The notes: a model not told the origin generated them from the letters alone. A stretch of DNA of 64,000 nt from Platynereis dumerilii (GCA_026936325.1 JAPTHN010000004.1:26715910-26779909), one strand, 5' to 3'; counted from the first letter of the stretch, positions 1 through 12,785 are shown. Numbers and translations: made by a program.

Positions 1-470
1 TTTCTTTCTGCTTTTTCCATTCTTGCCACATTGATAGAAAAGCTTTCTGGAAAAGGCTTGTCTTGATTACATCCAAATTCATTTTCCATATGCCAGCCCC
101 TCTCTTTATTTCACTTGTGCGGATCTTTAAATTGATTGGACAGTGGTCAGAAAAGGGTGCTGTTAGTATATCTACTTCCTGAATTTGACAATCTAAATTA
201 TTGGACACCAGGAAATAATCAATACTGGACATCCTCCCCCTATTATGCCAAGAAAATGCCAACTTGTCAGGGTTCCTTCTGCGCCATACATCTTCTAAAT
301 CAAAGACTTCCATTACTTTCTTAATGTCAACTTGCCCAATGTCAACAATACTACTACAATTTTTTCTATCAAGCTTGTTATCTATAACACAGTTGAAGTC
401 TCCAGATAATATTGTTTCACACTCCTCCTCAACACACAATTTTTCATGTTTATGAATGAATGAAAAAAAT
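1..470 (-). mobile_element. L1/Tx1-type LINE endonuclease fragment
   Basis: Read on the minus strand, this stretch is one open frame of the apurinic-endonuclease domain of a non-LTR retrotransposon. The motifs come in the expected order: GDFNC, then SSIDYFLVS, then SDHCPI, then a linker with WKMNLDVI and SMWQEWKKQKE. This domain nicks the target DNA to prime reverse transcription. The frame runs off the window edge at position 1, so the RT part should lie to the left. It fades at about 456-470, probably the 5' truncation point. It resembles the clade of the LINE at 46.1-50.6 kb, which lacks this domain, so I cannot tell whether they are the same family. Confidence 0.8.
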
Positions 471-1561
471 TTAAAAAAAAACTTTGTTAGGTTAGAAACC
501 TTTATTCTGGTAAATTTTCAAGGCATTCTGAATCAGGAGCCATTTATAGAATTTACACTTAATTACCCCTATGAAAGAACAGATAGGATCAAATATAGGA
601 AGCTGAATTTTTTGCTGAGAGTAACTTTTTTATGCAAACAAATGTCCGATAACAATTTACAATTTCAATTAACATGTGAAGTGAAATATTTTAGGGGCAA
701 TGTGAGGTCTGTCTCAACATGGCCAAATTTTGTCACAATTTAAATTGATTTGGAATGAAGTGGCCAACTAGGCAACCAGCTACGGTATGTGAGACTAAAA
801 TCTGCTGTCAAAACAAACTTTCAACAAATGCAGAAAAAAATCACAATTTTGTGTCACAGGAAGTGTCTTGAGGCGTCTTAATTTTTTATATTTTACTGAA
901 CCCTTTGATCTGTTTAGCTTGCCATGTTGCCCCTCAGCAGATAAATAAGAAACAGTAATGCGGTTGACTATTTTAAAATTCATGAACTGGATGTTTACTC
1001 TCAATCGCATAATTTTTAGGAGTATGGTTTCTTAGCAGTTGCACCTACTGAACCAGAATCAAATAAAATTATCTGGGAAAAATTTCCTCTCAGACACAAG
1101 CATTCGGATCATTTGCCAGCCCTTCCGCTCTATGGCCAGCATGATGCCAACATCCCTAAATAGAGAAAGAAAAATGGGTCAGTCTGGGAAATTACCTTGG
1201 ATCAACAACCCTACATGGCTGTACCCCATTAGTAAAACATTACTGCAGCGTGAGCGCCGAGTGATTCAGGGGATATGCCAACCTTGGTGTGTCTGTATTG
1301 GTGATGAGCACCAGTGCCACCAGTGGCTGCGGTCTAATGCAGAAGATACCTTGACAAAATACTAACAAATTCTGCAATTGAAATTGAATTGCACTCAAAG
1401 TAGACGAAAAACGAGCGCTTACAGAAAAGCTGTTGGTGGCCATCAATGACCTCATAACATGTCCTATCAAATACATTGAAGTGAAGTGTCAATTTGTCAT
1501 TCAATATCTTGTGACTCATTGATGAGTGGTATGCCTATAATTATATAAAACTTGATTGTGA
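471..1561. other. Unassigned AT-rich stretch
   Basis: I recognise no gene. The open frames at 456-743, 795-1010 and 1039-1365 have no family features or splice context. Words near 1390-1520 (TAGACGAAAAACGAG, GTCAATTTGTCATT) recur at 18.60-18.67 kb beside gene A, so part of this is shared dispersed repeat. Confidence 0.4.
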
Positions 1562-1756
1562 ATAAGTGCGGGACTGAGTGCGGGACTGACTTAGGCTGTG
1601 GGACGGGACGGGAGTCCCGCAAACATATGCCTGCGGGAGCGGGGCGGGACAGATAATGGAGAGTGCGGGACGGGATGCGGGTCCCGCAAAGCAAGAGCTG
1701 CAGGGCATTCAGGGGCGGGACTGGATTTTGTGGGACGGGACGAGGTTGGACCAAAA
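1562..1756. repeat. G-rich island of GCGGGAC iterations
   Basis: This is a GC-rich patch in AT-rich surroundings, built from degenerate copies of GCGGGAC, GGGACGGGA and GTCCCGC on both strands. The many G-triplets could form quadruplexes. It resembles the iteron-rich ends of transposons elsewhere in the window, but I could not define terminal repeats. Confidence 0.55.
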
Positions 1757-1782
1757 AATCAGTCTGGTGCAGGGCTCTATTT

Positions 1783-1832
1783 CGTACACTGTTAAATTGA
1801 AACTTTGAGTCAACTTAAATGATTTCAATGCA
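1783..1832 (+). repeat. Third copy of the repeat seen in the gene B intron
   Basis: The stretch TTCGTACACTG, a short gap, then AACTTTGAGTCA matches the start of the inverted repeat at 41.80-42.01 kb downstream of exon 3 of gene B. It shows that the intronic sequence belongs to a dispersed repeat. Confidence 0.45.
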
Positions 1833-2242
1833 CGAGTGGATTCACCAGTAGACATGGTACATATACATGTAGAAGAGTGTGAAACTAGGAATGAAAACAA
1901 AAGGCCTTGGGGGATTGAACATTATGTTTAACAGTGGTTTAACTAATTTTTCCACAATACCTGCAGTGTTTCATGATCCTTGCAGTCATCCCTCACCATG
2001 TAGCACTCTGGTTAGAGCTGACATAGAGCCCGGAGCCGCCGCCATATTAAGCCGCCGTCAGTCATATCATGCTTAAGTCAAGTCAAGTCATGATCAGGCT
2101 AAGCCGCCGCTGCCAATTGATAATGAAGCTGCCGCCACCTAGGGCCTAATTGGACTGCTTCTGTCACAAGCAATTAGCTACACAAGCAGTCTAATAAAAT
2201 TGCAATTCTGAAGGTTCTAAAGATTTGTTTCACCCTTAGATT

Positions 2243-2532
2243 TACTAATTGCCATTGAGGAACAACACTTTGGTCAAGCAATGCAGGTGTCAATGCTGAT
2301 TGCACTTTGCAACATATAAGCCTTTAACTGCTTTGATGTCCACCCACAGCTAGCAAATTCAAAATTCCTTAGTCTTTATTAGGCTAAAAGGGGATGCTGA
2401 TGACCAAAAATTCAAAATTCCTTGGTCCTGGTGTCATTCTCTTTATTAGGCTAAAACGGATGCTGATGACCCAATGATCAGCATTGACACCTGCATTGCT
2501 TGACCAAAGTGTTGTTCCTCAGCAATTAGTAA
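2243..2532. mobile_element. Hairpin MITE, 57-bp arms
   Basis: The inverted arms begin TTACTAATTGCC and end GCAATTAGTAA. Inside are matching words CACTTTGGTCAAGCAATG and their complement. The centre holds two imperfect direct copies of a segment with TTCAAAATTCCTTRGTC and TTATTAGGCTAAAA. It is a small non-coding inverted-repeat element. Confidence 0.6.
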
Positions 2533-2643
2533 TGCGTATTGAATTTAAAGTACATTTCAAGTTATTTCATCTCAGGACATTTTTTTCTGGATGGTAGAGT
2601 CACATTCCAAGTTTTTTCTTTTCCAACATTCAACACGCCATTG

Positions 2644-4722
2644 GGCCATTCCATGCCAAATGGACCAACGTCTCCCACATCATGGCTTCAGATTTTAATG
2701 AAATTATTACACAAGCTACATGTACATGTTTTATGAAGCCGTGCAAATATTTTCCCTGTATTCCACGTATTTTGAATTTGACAGTACTTTCAAAATTAAG
2801 GTCTTCAAACTAAAATTTATATTTTCCACTTGTCAAGTCATTTTAAAAAGCTGCCGAAGCTACGTTTTTCAAGATATTGCGATAAAATCGTACACAGATC
2901 AAGCTCAGATATATAAAATGCTTCTGGTCGAAGCTAATACAGATGATGCTTTCCATCTGTTCGCACTAGCCTGATAAATTTTGTTCATTTTAGCGAAATT
3001 TGGGTAAATTGTGGATTTTTGGAATTTTGTCACTCAGAAACCAAGCTTTCAATAAACCTGAAACTTTGCATGAATTGAGTCAGTATCAAGTTCTAGTGGC
3101 ATGAATTTATTCATATTTCTAACTCCAATAATTTTTATGCACATGAAGAAAATCTCGGGACGATTCCTAAAATTAACTAATTTCAAGTGCAAAAATGGCC
3201 ATGTGGGACAGGTGATAGAAACTTGAAATTTATTTTTGAAGCAGTTTATGTGATCATCTTGTATTTCTGCAAAAATGGTAGATGCATTATTTTTCATTTT
3301 TCTGGAATTAATTTTTTAGAATTTCGAAGAAAAGCCTTATTTATGCTATATATATAATATGTAGGAGCCTTCCAAGACCAGGCGGAACCTTAGATAAAGA
3401 GCTGAATTTATTTCTGAAAGTACCTCAGATGGAAACATTTTAAAATTCCAAACTTTAAAGAGATATATGTATTTCTCGCAGAAGGAAATAGTAAAAAAGA
3501 GCATGTTGAGTGAATTTTTGCAAAGAAGTTCAAAATTGACAATATGGGACTGATTGTGACAGATTTTGTAAATGAGATTATTTGATACAATTGCCTTTTA
3601 ATGAAGTTAAATATGAGAATGTATCTTCGGTTATCAATATTTAAAAAAAAAAATTTCACAATATGATGAAAAATATGTAAAATTCGTGTGCAGTGACATT
3701 AATTTCAGTTTTGGAAATAACATCATGCTAGTGACAGATGACCAGAATTTAGCAAATGTGGCTTTATGATTATTAAGTATGTAGATGCATATACCCCAGG
3801 GACCCCTTTAGGGGTACAAAGTAATGCATTCCATTGTAGTCATGAGAATCTGACATGATTTCAATAGCAAAAAACTGGACAAAATAAAAGAAAATTCCTT
3901 GTGATTCTAAATAAAACTGATTTGTAATTTTCAGAAGGCAATTTGAGGCACCTTAAAACTAAAAGGCACTTTATCTTGAGTTCCACCTGCTCTTGGAAGG
4001 CTCCTACATAGTGTAAATAAGGCTTTTCTCCAAATTTCTAAAAATTAATTCCAGAAAAATGAAAAATAATGCATCTACCATTTTTGCAGAAATACAAGAT
4101 GATCACATAAACTGCTTCAAAAATAAATTTCAAGTTTCTATCACCTGTCCCACATGGCCATTTTTGCACTTGAAATTAGTCAATTTTAGGAATGGTCCTG
4201 AGATTTTCTTCATGTGCATAAAAAGTATTGGAGTTAGAAATATGAATAAATTCATACCACTAGAACTTGATACTGCCTCAATTCATGCAAAGTTTCAGGT
4301 TTATTGAAAGCTTGGTTTCTGAGTGAAAAAATTAAAAAAACCCACAATTTACCCAAATTTCGCAAAAATTAACCGAATTTAACAGGCTGGTGCGAACAGA
4401 TGGAAAGCATCATTTACATTATATTCAGCGTATATTATGGTCTATATCTCACCATGATATATGCCTGGTTTTGTGGCGATATCTTGAAAAATGAGCCTTC
4501 AGCAGCCTTTCTAAAAGATATCAAAGTATGAAAAATTAATTTTATGTTGAAAACCCAACATTTTCAAAATGCTTTCACACGCAAAATGTGTGGAATATGT
4601 CAGAAATATTTTGCATGTGCTCATTAAACATATACATGTATATCAGGTTAAAATTTCATCAAAATCGGAAAACATGATGTGGGAAAATTTCTTGATTTTG
4701 GTCCATTTGGCGTGGAATGGCC
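2644..4722. mobile_element. Foldback element, copy 1
   Basis: A 2.08-kb element with long inverted arms: 2644 to about 3385, and about 3985 to 4722. It starts GGCCATTCCATGCC and ends GGCGTGGAATGGCC, with a 6-bp flanking duplication CCATTG at 2638-2643 and 4723-4728. The two arms match closely near the middle and less well near the tips. About 600 bp of unique AT-rich DNA separates them. An 82-codon open frame lies in each arm in mirror orientation, but I see no known domain. A near-identical copy in reverse orientation lies at 43409-45478. Confidence 0.8.
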
Positions 4723-5310
4723 CCATTGCATTGTCACAACTACAACACTCAAGGAAGGGAGACTTTCCAAGCAGATCAAAGTCTCTCCAGGTAATTTATA
4801 CCAACATTTGAAGGCAGAAAAAAAAACTTGGGAAAGAAATCCATTTTTTGGGTGATAACTCAATTAAACAAGCTTGACTTTCACATTTTATCGACTCTAC
4901 AGCTGGTGAATGACAAGTGATTATACATTTAGCTGTTTAGCTGTTTGAAGACATCAACAATGTCACTACAGGACTTACTCACATACTTTTCTGCTAAAAT
5001 GACAAGTATGCATGAGATATGACTTACTGCATATGAGTCACTGAGAATAACGAAGCACATATACTGATAAATGTCATTATATAAGTCATACCTCATAAGG
5101 AAAATTTTTATAAGTCATACCTCATAAGGAAAATTTTGTTCCATGTCTGTAATAACTTGTAATTCCACTGCTGTAAGTCGCTTGAGATGGTTCAGTCAAG
5201 TCGTGAAACACTCAAGTCGTGGTAAATGTCCAAGTCATGAAAGCCTTCCAAGTCAAGTCATCAAGCCCTAAAGTCAAGTCATGATCCAAGAAATCAGTGA
5301 CTCCGGGCTC

Positions 5311-6654
5311 TAAGCTGACAGATCAGTAGATCCATAAAGTCCATGAATTTGTACAGGTAGTTGTATTTTGTAAAGCAATGGGCCTCAACTGGGCTGCAAC
5401 TGGGGGAAAAGTAGGGATGACAGACCATTTCTAAATCTTGGACAAAAAAAATCAATCTTGATACAGAGGGAAGCAGTATGATTTTTTCATCAAAAATCAG
5501 CCAAAAAAATATTCCTAGCATTAAAATTAACCTCACTGTAGTAAATTTAAGAACATGACATTTAGGCGCTCAGAAGCAAATAAAAACGCCTAACAAGAAA
5601 AAAGTGACACCATGACCATAAATGCCAACAAGATCATTTAAGAATTACTTTTCTTTGTTAATTTGAAAGCTGAAGTGATATACTAACAAGTTCCAGAAGA
5701 AAAATAATCGCAGTATCAAAGTACAATTATCTACAATAGCACAAAGTGCACTATATCTGTGCAAAAGTGCAGATCTGTTGAAAAGAAAAATTATGACCAC
5801 TGCTCAAACATCTAAAATTGGTTCGAATGGAAGGATCTTGATGAAACTTAATGTGTATATGACATTCATGAATTGGAATCGTATTAATTAACAAAAATGA
5901 AGTTTTGGGGGTTATTACCCCAAAAGAGGGTAAATAGCTATAACTTTGATTTATACGGACAATTTTCTAATAATTTTGCCGTATTTGGTGTGTGGCCTTG
6001 GACAAACAATAGTGCAAGTAAAATGTTGATATGTTGAGGTAATTTACCCTCATAATCAAGATGGAATGGGGATGAATATGTATTTTGAGCACGTCTCAGT
6101 TAAGTCTCGCCTTTGCACTGTGGATGTTACAGGATAAAAAAAGCAGTTTTTAGGTAGTTTTATTAGTCTAGTATGTTGACTTGAGATCATAATACAGGTG
6201 CAATTTTGACGGCATGGGGGTAATCTAGCCTCATCATCAAGTTCTTAAGGGGTAAATAATTATTGATATGACATATTTCGCAATTTAGGCATTGCGATGT
6301 GGTTGGATCATACTTTAATACTGTGGATGTTAAATTATTGCTGATGTATAAAAGATTTCTTTTTTTGGTAATTACCCCAAAGAAGAGGTAAATTACTTGA
6401 GTCAGTGATCGACTTTCTCCAAATTTGTACAGACCTTCCTTTCAGGAATCAAAATTTTAGAGCCCACAAATGTCTGTTGTCACAGCAAGGAATAGGTAGG
6501 CCTATAGCATGCTGGAATAAGGAAGGTAAAAAAAAGTTCCTGTCTCACTCCAAAGAATTGTTGCCTCTGAATTCCACTCATTCTCACATTGAGCACCTGA
6601 ACTAGAAGTGCAATCGTAGGCCTACTATTATCGTAACAGTAAAGAGTGCTGAGA
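5311..6654. other. Intergenic, degenerate GGTAATTACCCC repeats
   Basis: No gene is recognised. Four related words with the palindromic core GGTWATTACCCC or GGTAATTTACCC lie near 5907, 6035, 6219 and 6367, spaced 130-185 bp. They may be remnants of an old iteron-type element. Confidence 0.35.
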
Positions 6655-7545
6655 TCAAGTCAAAAACTGGCTGTGCTGTCACTCTACGGCCTCTAAAAAT
6701 TCTGTGAAGGCTACAAAATGTTTCTTGAGTATACTGGCTTTCTTCAGAAACCGAAATGATGCATCTTTTTAAATATATAATTTCTGTTCTCACCTCAAGT
6801 CTTAAATTCTTTTTTTTGTTTCTATGCTACAATTGTGAACATGTGAACCAAATAGTGAAAACGAGCCAACTCATTTATCTTAGAAACAGATTCCATCAAA
6901 TTTGAAAAATTCCTACTACTTTTTAATATGCAAAAAAGGCCCGTAAAGACCGTAAAGTGGGACCACTGGAAGCACGGACTGAGGGTTTCAGTGTCAGGAA
7001 TTCTCAATGTTCAGTAAAACTACAATTAGGTCCAGACCGTCCAGTAATGGATCCAGAGGGGATTTAAGGGATTCAAACCTCTCCATACTTGAGCCTGTAG
7101 ATTTTAATGTAAAAATAAAATAAAAAATGGATACTTTTAGTACATTTTCATCTGTCTGGAGCGCCACCTGGTGCCTACAGTGCAGTTAGGAGTCCTAAGG
7201 TTCAGTCAAATAAGGCGCTCTCATGGCACTCTACGGCATCTTAAAATTCTACATAGGCAACAAAATTTTTCTCGAGAATATTGACTCACTTGAGGCACCC
7301 AAATTATACATCTTTTTCAAACATTTCATATGCATGCCCACCTCCAAAGTTTTGAATTAATTTTTGTTCACTGAAGAAAGGTAAACACGTGAATAGAACA
7401 GTGAAAAAGATGAAGGTCATTTATTTTAGATATTAATTCCATAAAAATTTAAAAGATTCTGTGCTGTTTTCAATGCAAAAAAGCCCGTAAGATGAGACTA
7501 CCATGGACTGACATTTTTGGTGTCAAAATTTCTCCACAAGAGGGA
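6655..7545 (+). repeat. Direct duplication of a ~345-bp segment
   Basis: The segment at about 6655-7005 is repeated at about 7205-7545. Shared words in the same order include CACTCTACGGC, ACATCTTTT, a GTGAACATGTGAA/GTAAACACGTGAA block, AATATGCAAAAAAGGCCCGTAA/CAATGCAAAAAAGCCCGTAA and a final GGTGTCA block. The copies are clearly diverged, so the duplication is old. No coding potential was seen. Confidence 0.6.
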
Positions 7546-8000
7546 ACTCTGCGATCAGAGCCCTCTTGTGAGCTTGTCATCCCTAGGAAAAGGCTTAGAC
7601 TGGTAATTTGACCATCAAGTTTAAATTACCAGAGAGGGCAGCACTTCTCAATTGCTTGACACGAAAATCACTGGACTCATGCAATTGAGAGTGCTGGGCA
7701 GGTTCGCCTGAGACAGAGTCGGAATTCATCTCAAGAGGAATAAGAAGAAGGGTCATGTGATGGATTACATGCAGCCTTGTCAAATATCTACATGTAGTTT
7801 CTTCACTTTCACAGCAGGCCTAATTGTCATTACCTGGCAATCTGTAGTGGCAGTGGTGCCATTGTATACTTAATTAATTGCAAATGTAGGTCTACAGGAT
7901 AAGGCAATTTAGTCAAGCTGAGAATTGGTACATGAAGTCAGGTCATGTAGACATCGCAGTGCACCTGACAGCTGCAAAATCGTTGTATTCACGTTGAAGT
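7546..8000. other. No gene seen; one small hairpin
   Basis: The only structure noticed is an imperfect inverted pair near 7636 and 7680 (CAGCACTTCTCAATTG and CAATTGAGAGTGCTG). Nothing else is recognisable. Confidence 0.35.
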
Positions 8001-8032
8001 CAGTGGCGTAGCTAGAAATCCAGGAGTGGGGG

Positions 8033-8127
8033 GGCCAAGGGGGGGCCAAGGGGGGGCCAAGGGGGGGCCAAGGGGGGGCCAAGGGGGGCCAAGGGGGGGC
8101 CAAGGGGGGGCCAAGGGGGGGCCAAGG
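8033..8127 (+). repeat. G-rich minisatellite (GGCCAAGGGGGG)n
   Basis: Eight or so tandem copies of a 12-13 bp GGCCAAGGGGGG unit start about 30 bp inside the end of the hAT copy. The sister copy near 31.74-31.79 kb has only two or three such units at the same place, so the array grew inside the element. Confidence 0.9.
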
Positions 8128-8704
8128 TCTCAGCGGGGAGCCCACCTTTCGCAGCATTTTTGGGGCATTACAAGGGTAAAAATTAACACTGCGACAAAAG
8201 CCCTCTTTACAAGTGACATAGGAACATTGACGCTCTTTTCTTCTGGCAAATACTTATTGCATTTATTATTCAATTTAGATATGGTACGAAAAACGTTACG
8301 TTTTAGAGAGAAATGACTTTCCATAAAACCGATTGGACAAAGTGCAGAATGTTGATTTCAGCTGTTCAGTTTGTTATGCACACGGAATGAGACAGGGGCA
8401 TCAGTTTCATTTTAAAATGGTACGGCAAATTGGGCCAAAGCCTTCACGGAAGTGTCTCCCGGGGAACGCTTAAAATTTTTCCTCATACAGTAGGCCTACC
8501 CCCTTTTTGGCCGAAACATTGTGCTGCAAATGACACCACTGGAATGAGAGGACAGTTTGCTTTGCGAAAATAGCACTTACTGATTCATAATGCTGATGAC
8601 CCTCATAATCATCTTTGGGTTGGGTTGCTCTTACTTTTGAAAGAGCATGACCCGCATCTGGTTGAAGATTCTGTGATATGACATCAATAACCATGCTTGT
8701 ACAT

Positions 8705-10740
8705 TAGGGTGCATCAGCCGCCCCATGAAAAATAAAAAATGGAGCTAGGTAGCTGTACCTTGGTATGAAGTTGTGTTTTGGTAGCTAGATGAACATATTA
8801 AAAAATCAGCCTGATCAAATAATATTAAGGGTGCCTCCGGAAGCATATTTCCTAAGACATTTTCAGGAAAAGTTACGTTTCCGTAGGATCGCGGTTTGCG
8901 ATAACTTGAGTAATATAAAAGATAGAATAAAAATAATAACATATTTGGATTCTGCAGAAAATTTCCTTCAAAATGAATACCTGGAACCTATACTTTCGTT
9001 GAAATATCGTTGATGTCATACTGCAGGATGTGTTTTTACTTTGAATATTTTATACGACTTCACTGATATATAAAAGTTTTTCTTTAAATGACTGCAAGGT
9101 ACTTTGTCTTTAATTTCATTATTTATTATGTTTGATACATATGAGTAATAATTTACTCAGCATTTCTTTTTGGCTCTCAAAGCTATTTCTATTATTCAAG
9201 GACCCAATGAACTTGATTAATGTTTTATGACCGTATGACAATAAAGAAACAACCTTACTAGTATGCTATGCAATGTATGCATTGATAAGTCATTATCTGT
9301 TTTAACACTAAGAAAAACCTGCCTGATATTGTGGTGCACAAGAAGATAATATGGTAATCAACCATTCATATTCTGCAAATTAATGAAATACAAATATTGT
9401 CTGCACATTGTATATTTTCTGGAAGTACTTTTCTGAGGCCACATTAAGCTTCAAACCAAAATTTATGGAGTAGGCCTATATCAGGTACTATGTTCACTGA
9501 GACTGTCAGTATCCATAATCTGTGTATCCTGCATTAAATGGATGGCAAGGTCCAAGGAGGATTTATTTCATAGATTTAATCTACAGTTACAATTCCATGA
9601 CAAAAAGAGAAACAATTGAATAAATGTAATATTTATTTAACATTTTCACTCAAACTTACATGGCATTTTAAAAAAGGTATTGATTACTTGCAGTCTCATG
9701 CAGAAGGGTAAAAACCTTGCACATTAGTCTACTTAAATTATATTATATTAGGAATGTGTGATATCTGCATAAATGATAAATGCTTTAGATGGTATACTGT
9801 TTGACCTTCAAGAAAAGTCTTTGAGGTAAAGGTGGATAGGCCTTTTAAAAGGATATTTTCATAAATATAAATTAAATCAGTTTAAGACCAATCATCCTGC
9901 AGGTGTTAAGAATGGTCATTTCAAGTTTAAGATATTGTAGTAAATTAATCATGAAGAAATCGACTATAATTTCAAATGTAAAAAAAAAAGAAGAAGAAAA
10001 GTGTAGTACTTATGTTCCTCTAACTACCATAACACAAACTCAAGCCATGTTGTGGCTTCCTGGTTCTATTTTTTGTTATTCAGGTGATGAACCTTAATGT
10101 ACATTGTAAATGGACCCATCTCCTTATGCACAATAAGTATTAGGGCTAGTTTTTCCTAAGGTTAAAATAAATTGGGACTTATCAACACATAGCATAGCAA
10201 GCTTGTTTTTTTCTCTCTTCATAGTCATAAAACGTTTATTGAGATCATCACGAATAATTGAAATAGCTTTGAGAGATAAAATGGAATACTGAGTAAATCA
10301 CTGCTGATATGCATGAAACATAATTTATAATAAGAGGAAAGCAAAGACTAAATACCATGCAGTCATATAAACAGGAACTTGTGTATATCAGTGACGTCGT
10401 ACATAATAATTGAGGAAAAAGCTTATCTTGCAGTACATGATCACCATAATGTTGATGGAAACATAGGTTCCAGGTATTCATTTTGAAGGAAATTTTCTGC
10501 AGAATCCAAATATGTCATTATTATATTTCTATCATTTAAATTACTCAAGTTATCGTAAACCGCGATCCTATGGAAACGTAACTTTTCCTGAAAAAATTCA
10601 CCAGAAATATGCTCTCGGAGGCACCCCTAAACATCCATCGATCAAGCTGAAATTTTGCTATCTTATTTTGTGTGGTAAAACCCAACTATGGACCAAGGTA
10701 CAGCTTGATCGGTTAATGTTGGGGCGGCTGATTTACCCTA
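8705..10740. mobile_element. hAT-like element, 2.04 kb, nested
   Basis: A perfect 8-bp direct duplication TTGTACAT flanks it (8697-8704 and 10741-10748). It starts TAGGGTGCATCAGCCGC and ends GCGGCTGATTTACCCTA. The long arms (8.71-9.01 and 10.43-10.74 kb) share many words, for example GCAGAAAATTTCCTTC and its complement. The 8-bp duplication and TAGGG start fit hAT. The 1.4-kb interior is AT-rich with no transposase. It sits inside the older hAT copy. Confidence 0.8.
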
Positions 10741-11679
10741 TTGTACATAAAGAAGAAAACCTCAACGGTGCGCACAATACTGTGATGTTACAATCATTGC
10801 CATGATACAAGTTTCATACAGACTTGCATGGTCTAATGAAATTATTTATTTTTTATCTGCTCAAATAGGCCTAAAAACAGATAGTGATTGCTTGAAATGA
10901 CACAAATTCCAAAAATATAGGGAAATTCCATGCGGCAGATGAAAAACTGAGCAGTTTGTACAAAAATCACTCTGGTTAATCCTCTCCAGAAATATTCCAA
11001 AGGCACGGTAGTTCTTTGGCTCAACAATGGCAAGGGAAAAATTTCCTCAAATCACAAAATTTTTGAATTAGCATGGAACTGCAATAGATACGTAGGCATA
11101 CCAGAGGGAGGGGGGAGGTTGAAATTTGGGAAACACTAAGATTCTAGGCAAAAAGGCAAACAATTTAGGTGGATTATTAAATAAACATATTTAAAACTAA
11201 CGGTTTCAACAAGATTTCTTTTGAAATTGTATTAAATCTGGATCTTGAAAATTAGGCCAAGTGTCACAAGGCCACAGTAAAAAGTTTAGCCGCAGGGTAT
11301 GGCTATTGCCAAATAACTTCAAAGAAAATACAAAATTGTCAAATGCCTTAGAAATCTTTAAAGGGCAACTGTCATTCTGGTGAGAATCCGTTACAGGTGA
11401 GCACCGTCTTAGGTCACACTCAAATTTTTTTTTTTTTCTCAGATCTGAAATGGGGGGGCCAATGGGGGGCCACTAATTCACGGACGTTTTAGCACTGACA
11501 ATTTTTTCCGAATTCAAAAATGTTATTTTTTGGCGATTTTAGACGCAAACTGTCATTTGGCACCATGTTATTTCTATGCACGTGGTGTTTGTTTTGGTAA
11601 CGCTGACCATTGACCTTGCGTAAAAGTGGATCGTGAGGCCAAACTCCGAACTAGCTTATTAGCGTATATGACCCACTGT

Positions 11680-12785
11680 ATCTCAAAAGTGTGTAGACTC
11701 GAGGCGATGTATTTCCTCAGACAATTTTCCCTATATACTGGTGGCAATTTACACATTGAATTTTATGAACAAGACCATATTTCACCAAAAAGGGGTGTTT
11801 AACTATTCTGAAAGATTTTGGGGACCAATGGGCCACCCGGCACGGGGACCGATGTGCCACTATTTCTTAAGATTTTCTATAGGTGGTGTATGGCATGGGG
11901 CTGGAGAGTAAAGTCCATTGGGGAAGAAAAGGACAATAGAACTTCAGTGTGCATCTTTTAATGTTAAGTTTTGACTTGAAGGAATGTCCTTAAATTTACA
12001 GTGATGGATTTGCCTTAGTAATGGCTTGAAATACAAAATGGTGGAAATTAAAATTATCCATAGAAATCACAATTTTTCAATCTAGTTGGAATTTGGGAAA
12101 CAATAAACATAATGACCCAGCTAAACATTGATGTAATCTTGAGTGTAAATGAATTTCTTAACAAAAAAAAAGCCTGTAGTGAAGGTTTATTGATGAATTT
12201 TATTGTTTTGATTCCAGATTTCTCCTGCAGGTGACATACTAGTTCTATGATCAATCGAAACTTTTACTTCTTCCTAAAAAAATCTAAATGGTTGAAAAAA
12301 AATGATTTATTGATGGAGAAAAATTTAAATATAGGCTACTCATGTTTTAATGTTCATCAACAAATTTGAGGTAGGGCCTATAAGGCATGATTTTGATGGT
12401 CACAGTGGTAGCCAAACTTCTGTGTCAACCTAATGTCAAATAATTGCTTAGTGACCAATGAACCAATCATCCTGGAATTTTATACAGTTTCTAATAATCT
12501 GTTCAGCGCTGGTGAGCAATTCAATTAAACTAGCGCTATACAAATCTATACTTTATTATTATTATTGCTAAAATATCATCTCGGTAGATTTACTATAACT
12601 GCACCATCTTTCTTGACAGAAAATATGTTTTCTCATCTTTCTCCCGAGGTTGATCTATGTGAATCTTGTATCATTTTATAGAGAATTACAGCGGCTAAAA
12701 GCGTGCACAGTATGAATCCTGTATCTGAAGCAGATTTGCCTCCATGATCAATAATTCGAGTGGCCCATCGGTCCTCACTCTCCCG
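11680..12785. mobile_element. GGGGACC iteron family (F1), copy 1, truncated
   Basis: It is co-linear with the element at 37982-39478 from the word ATCTCAAAAGTGTGTAGACTCG onward. It keeps iterons such as GGGGACCAATGGGCCA and GGGGACCGATGTGCCA near 11.82-11.86 kb, and ends GGCCCATCGGTCC...CTCTCCCG followed by TA. The left end is missing. The L2-type LINE tail at 12489-12569 lies inside it. Confidence 0.7.
12489..12569 (+). mobile_element. LINE 3' tail fragment
   Basis: A short insertion, absent from the sister F1 copy at 39.0 kb, contains AGCGCTATACAAATCTATA followed by (ATT)n. The LINE at 58.57-59.73 kb ends with the same kind of tail (AGCGCTATATAAATCC). It is an extreme 5' truncation of that LINE type. 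Confidence 0.6.

Larger units (their letters stand above)
2026..5310. mobile_element. TA-flanked iteron element with nested insertions
   Basis: The ends are GAGCCCGGAG and its complement CTCCGGGCTC, each flanked outside by TA, the target of Tc1/mariner/pogo-type transposases. Just inside the ends, motifs iterate. The right end has at least six AAGTCATGA/AAGTCGTGA-type words (5.17-5.29 kb). The left end has AAGTCAAGTCAAGTC plus repeated GCCGCC words. A 28-bp tandem pair lies at 5085-5138. No transposase is seen. A hairpin element (2243-2532) and a foldback element (2644-4722) are nested within, so the original element was about 1.2 kb or less. Confidence 0.55.
8001..11480. mobile_element. Old hAT-like element split by a second insertion
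   Basis: The left end CAGTGGCGTAGCTAG matches, as reverse complement, the right end of the hAT-like element at 30618-31813. The stretch to about 8330 matches the same copy (ACCTTTCGCAG, then GCATTACA). Homology resumes at about 10.9-11.48 kb with blocks matching 30.64-31.29 kb, including GGCCAATGGGGGGCCACT. The interval 8705-10740 is a separate nested element. This copy is therefore old, and its right terminus is lost or not identifiable. No transposase frame was seen. Confidence 0.6.

Noticed and set aside
456-743. 95-codon plus-strand frame as a gene
   Set aside because: No family resemblance, no splice or promoter context, and codon use like the background.
3049-4307. An 82-codon open frame, four copies in the two foldback elements
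   Set aside because: All four copies lie in near-identical inverted arms, so conservation is expected without selection. No known domain, and the frame is AT-rich with no start context.
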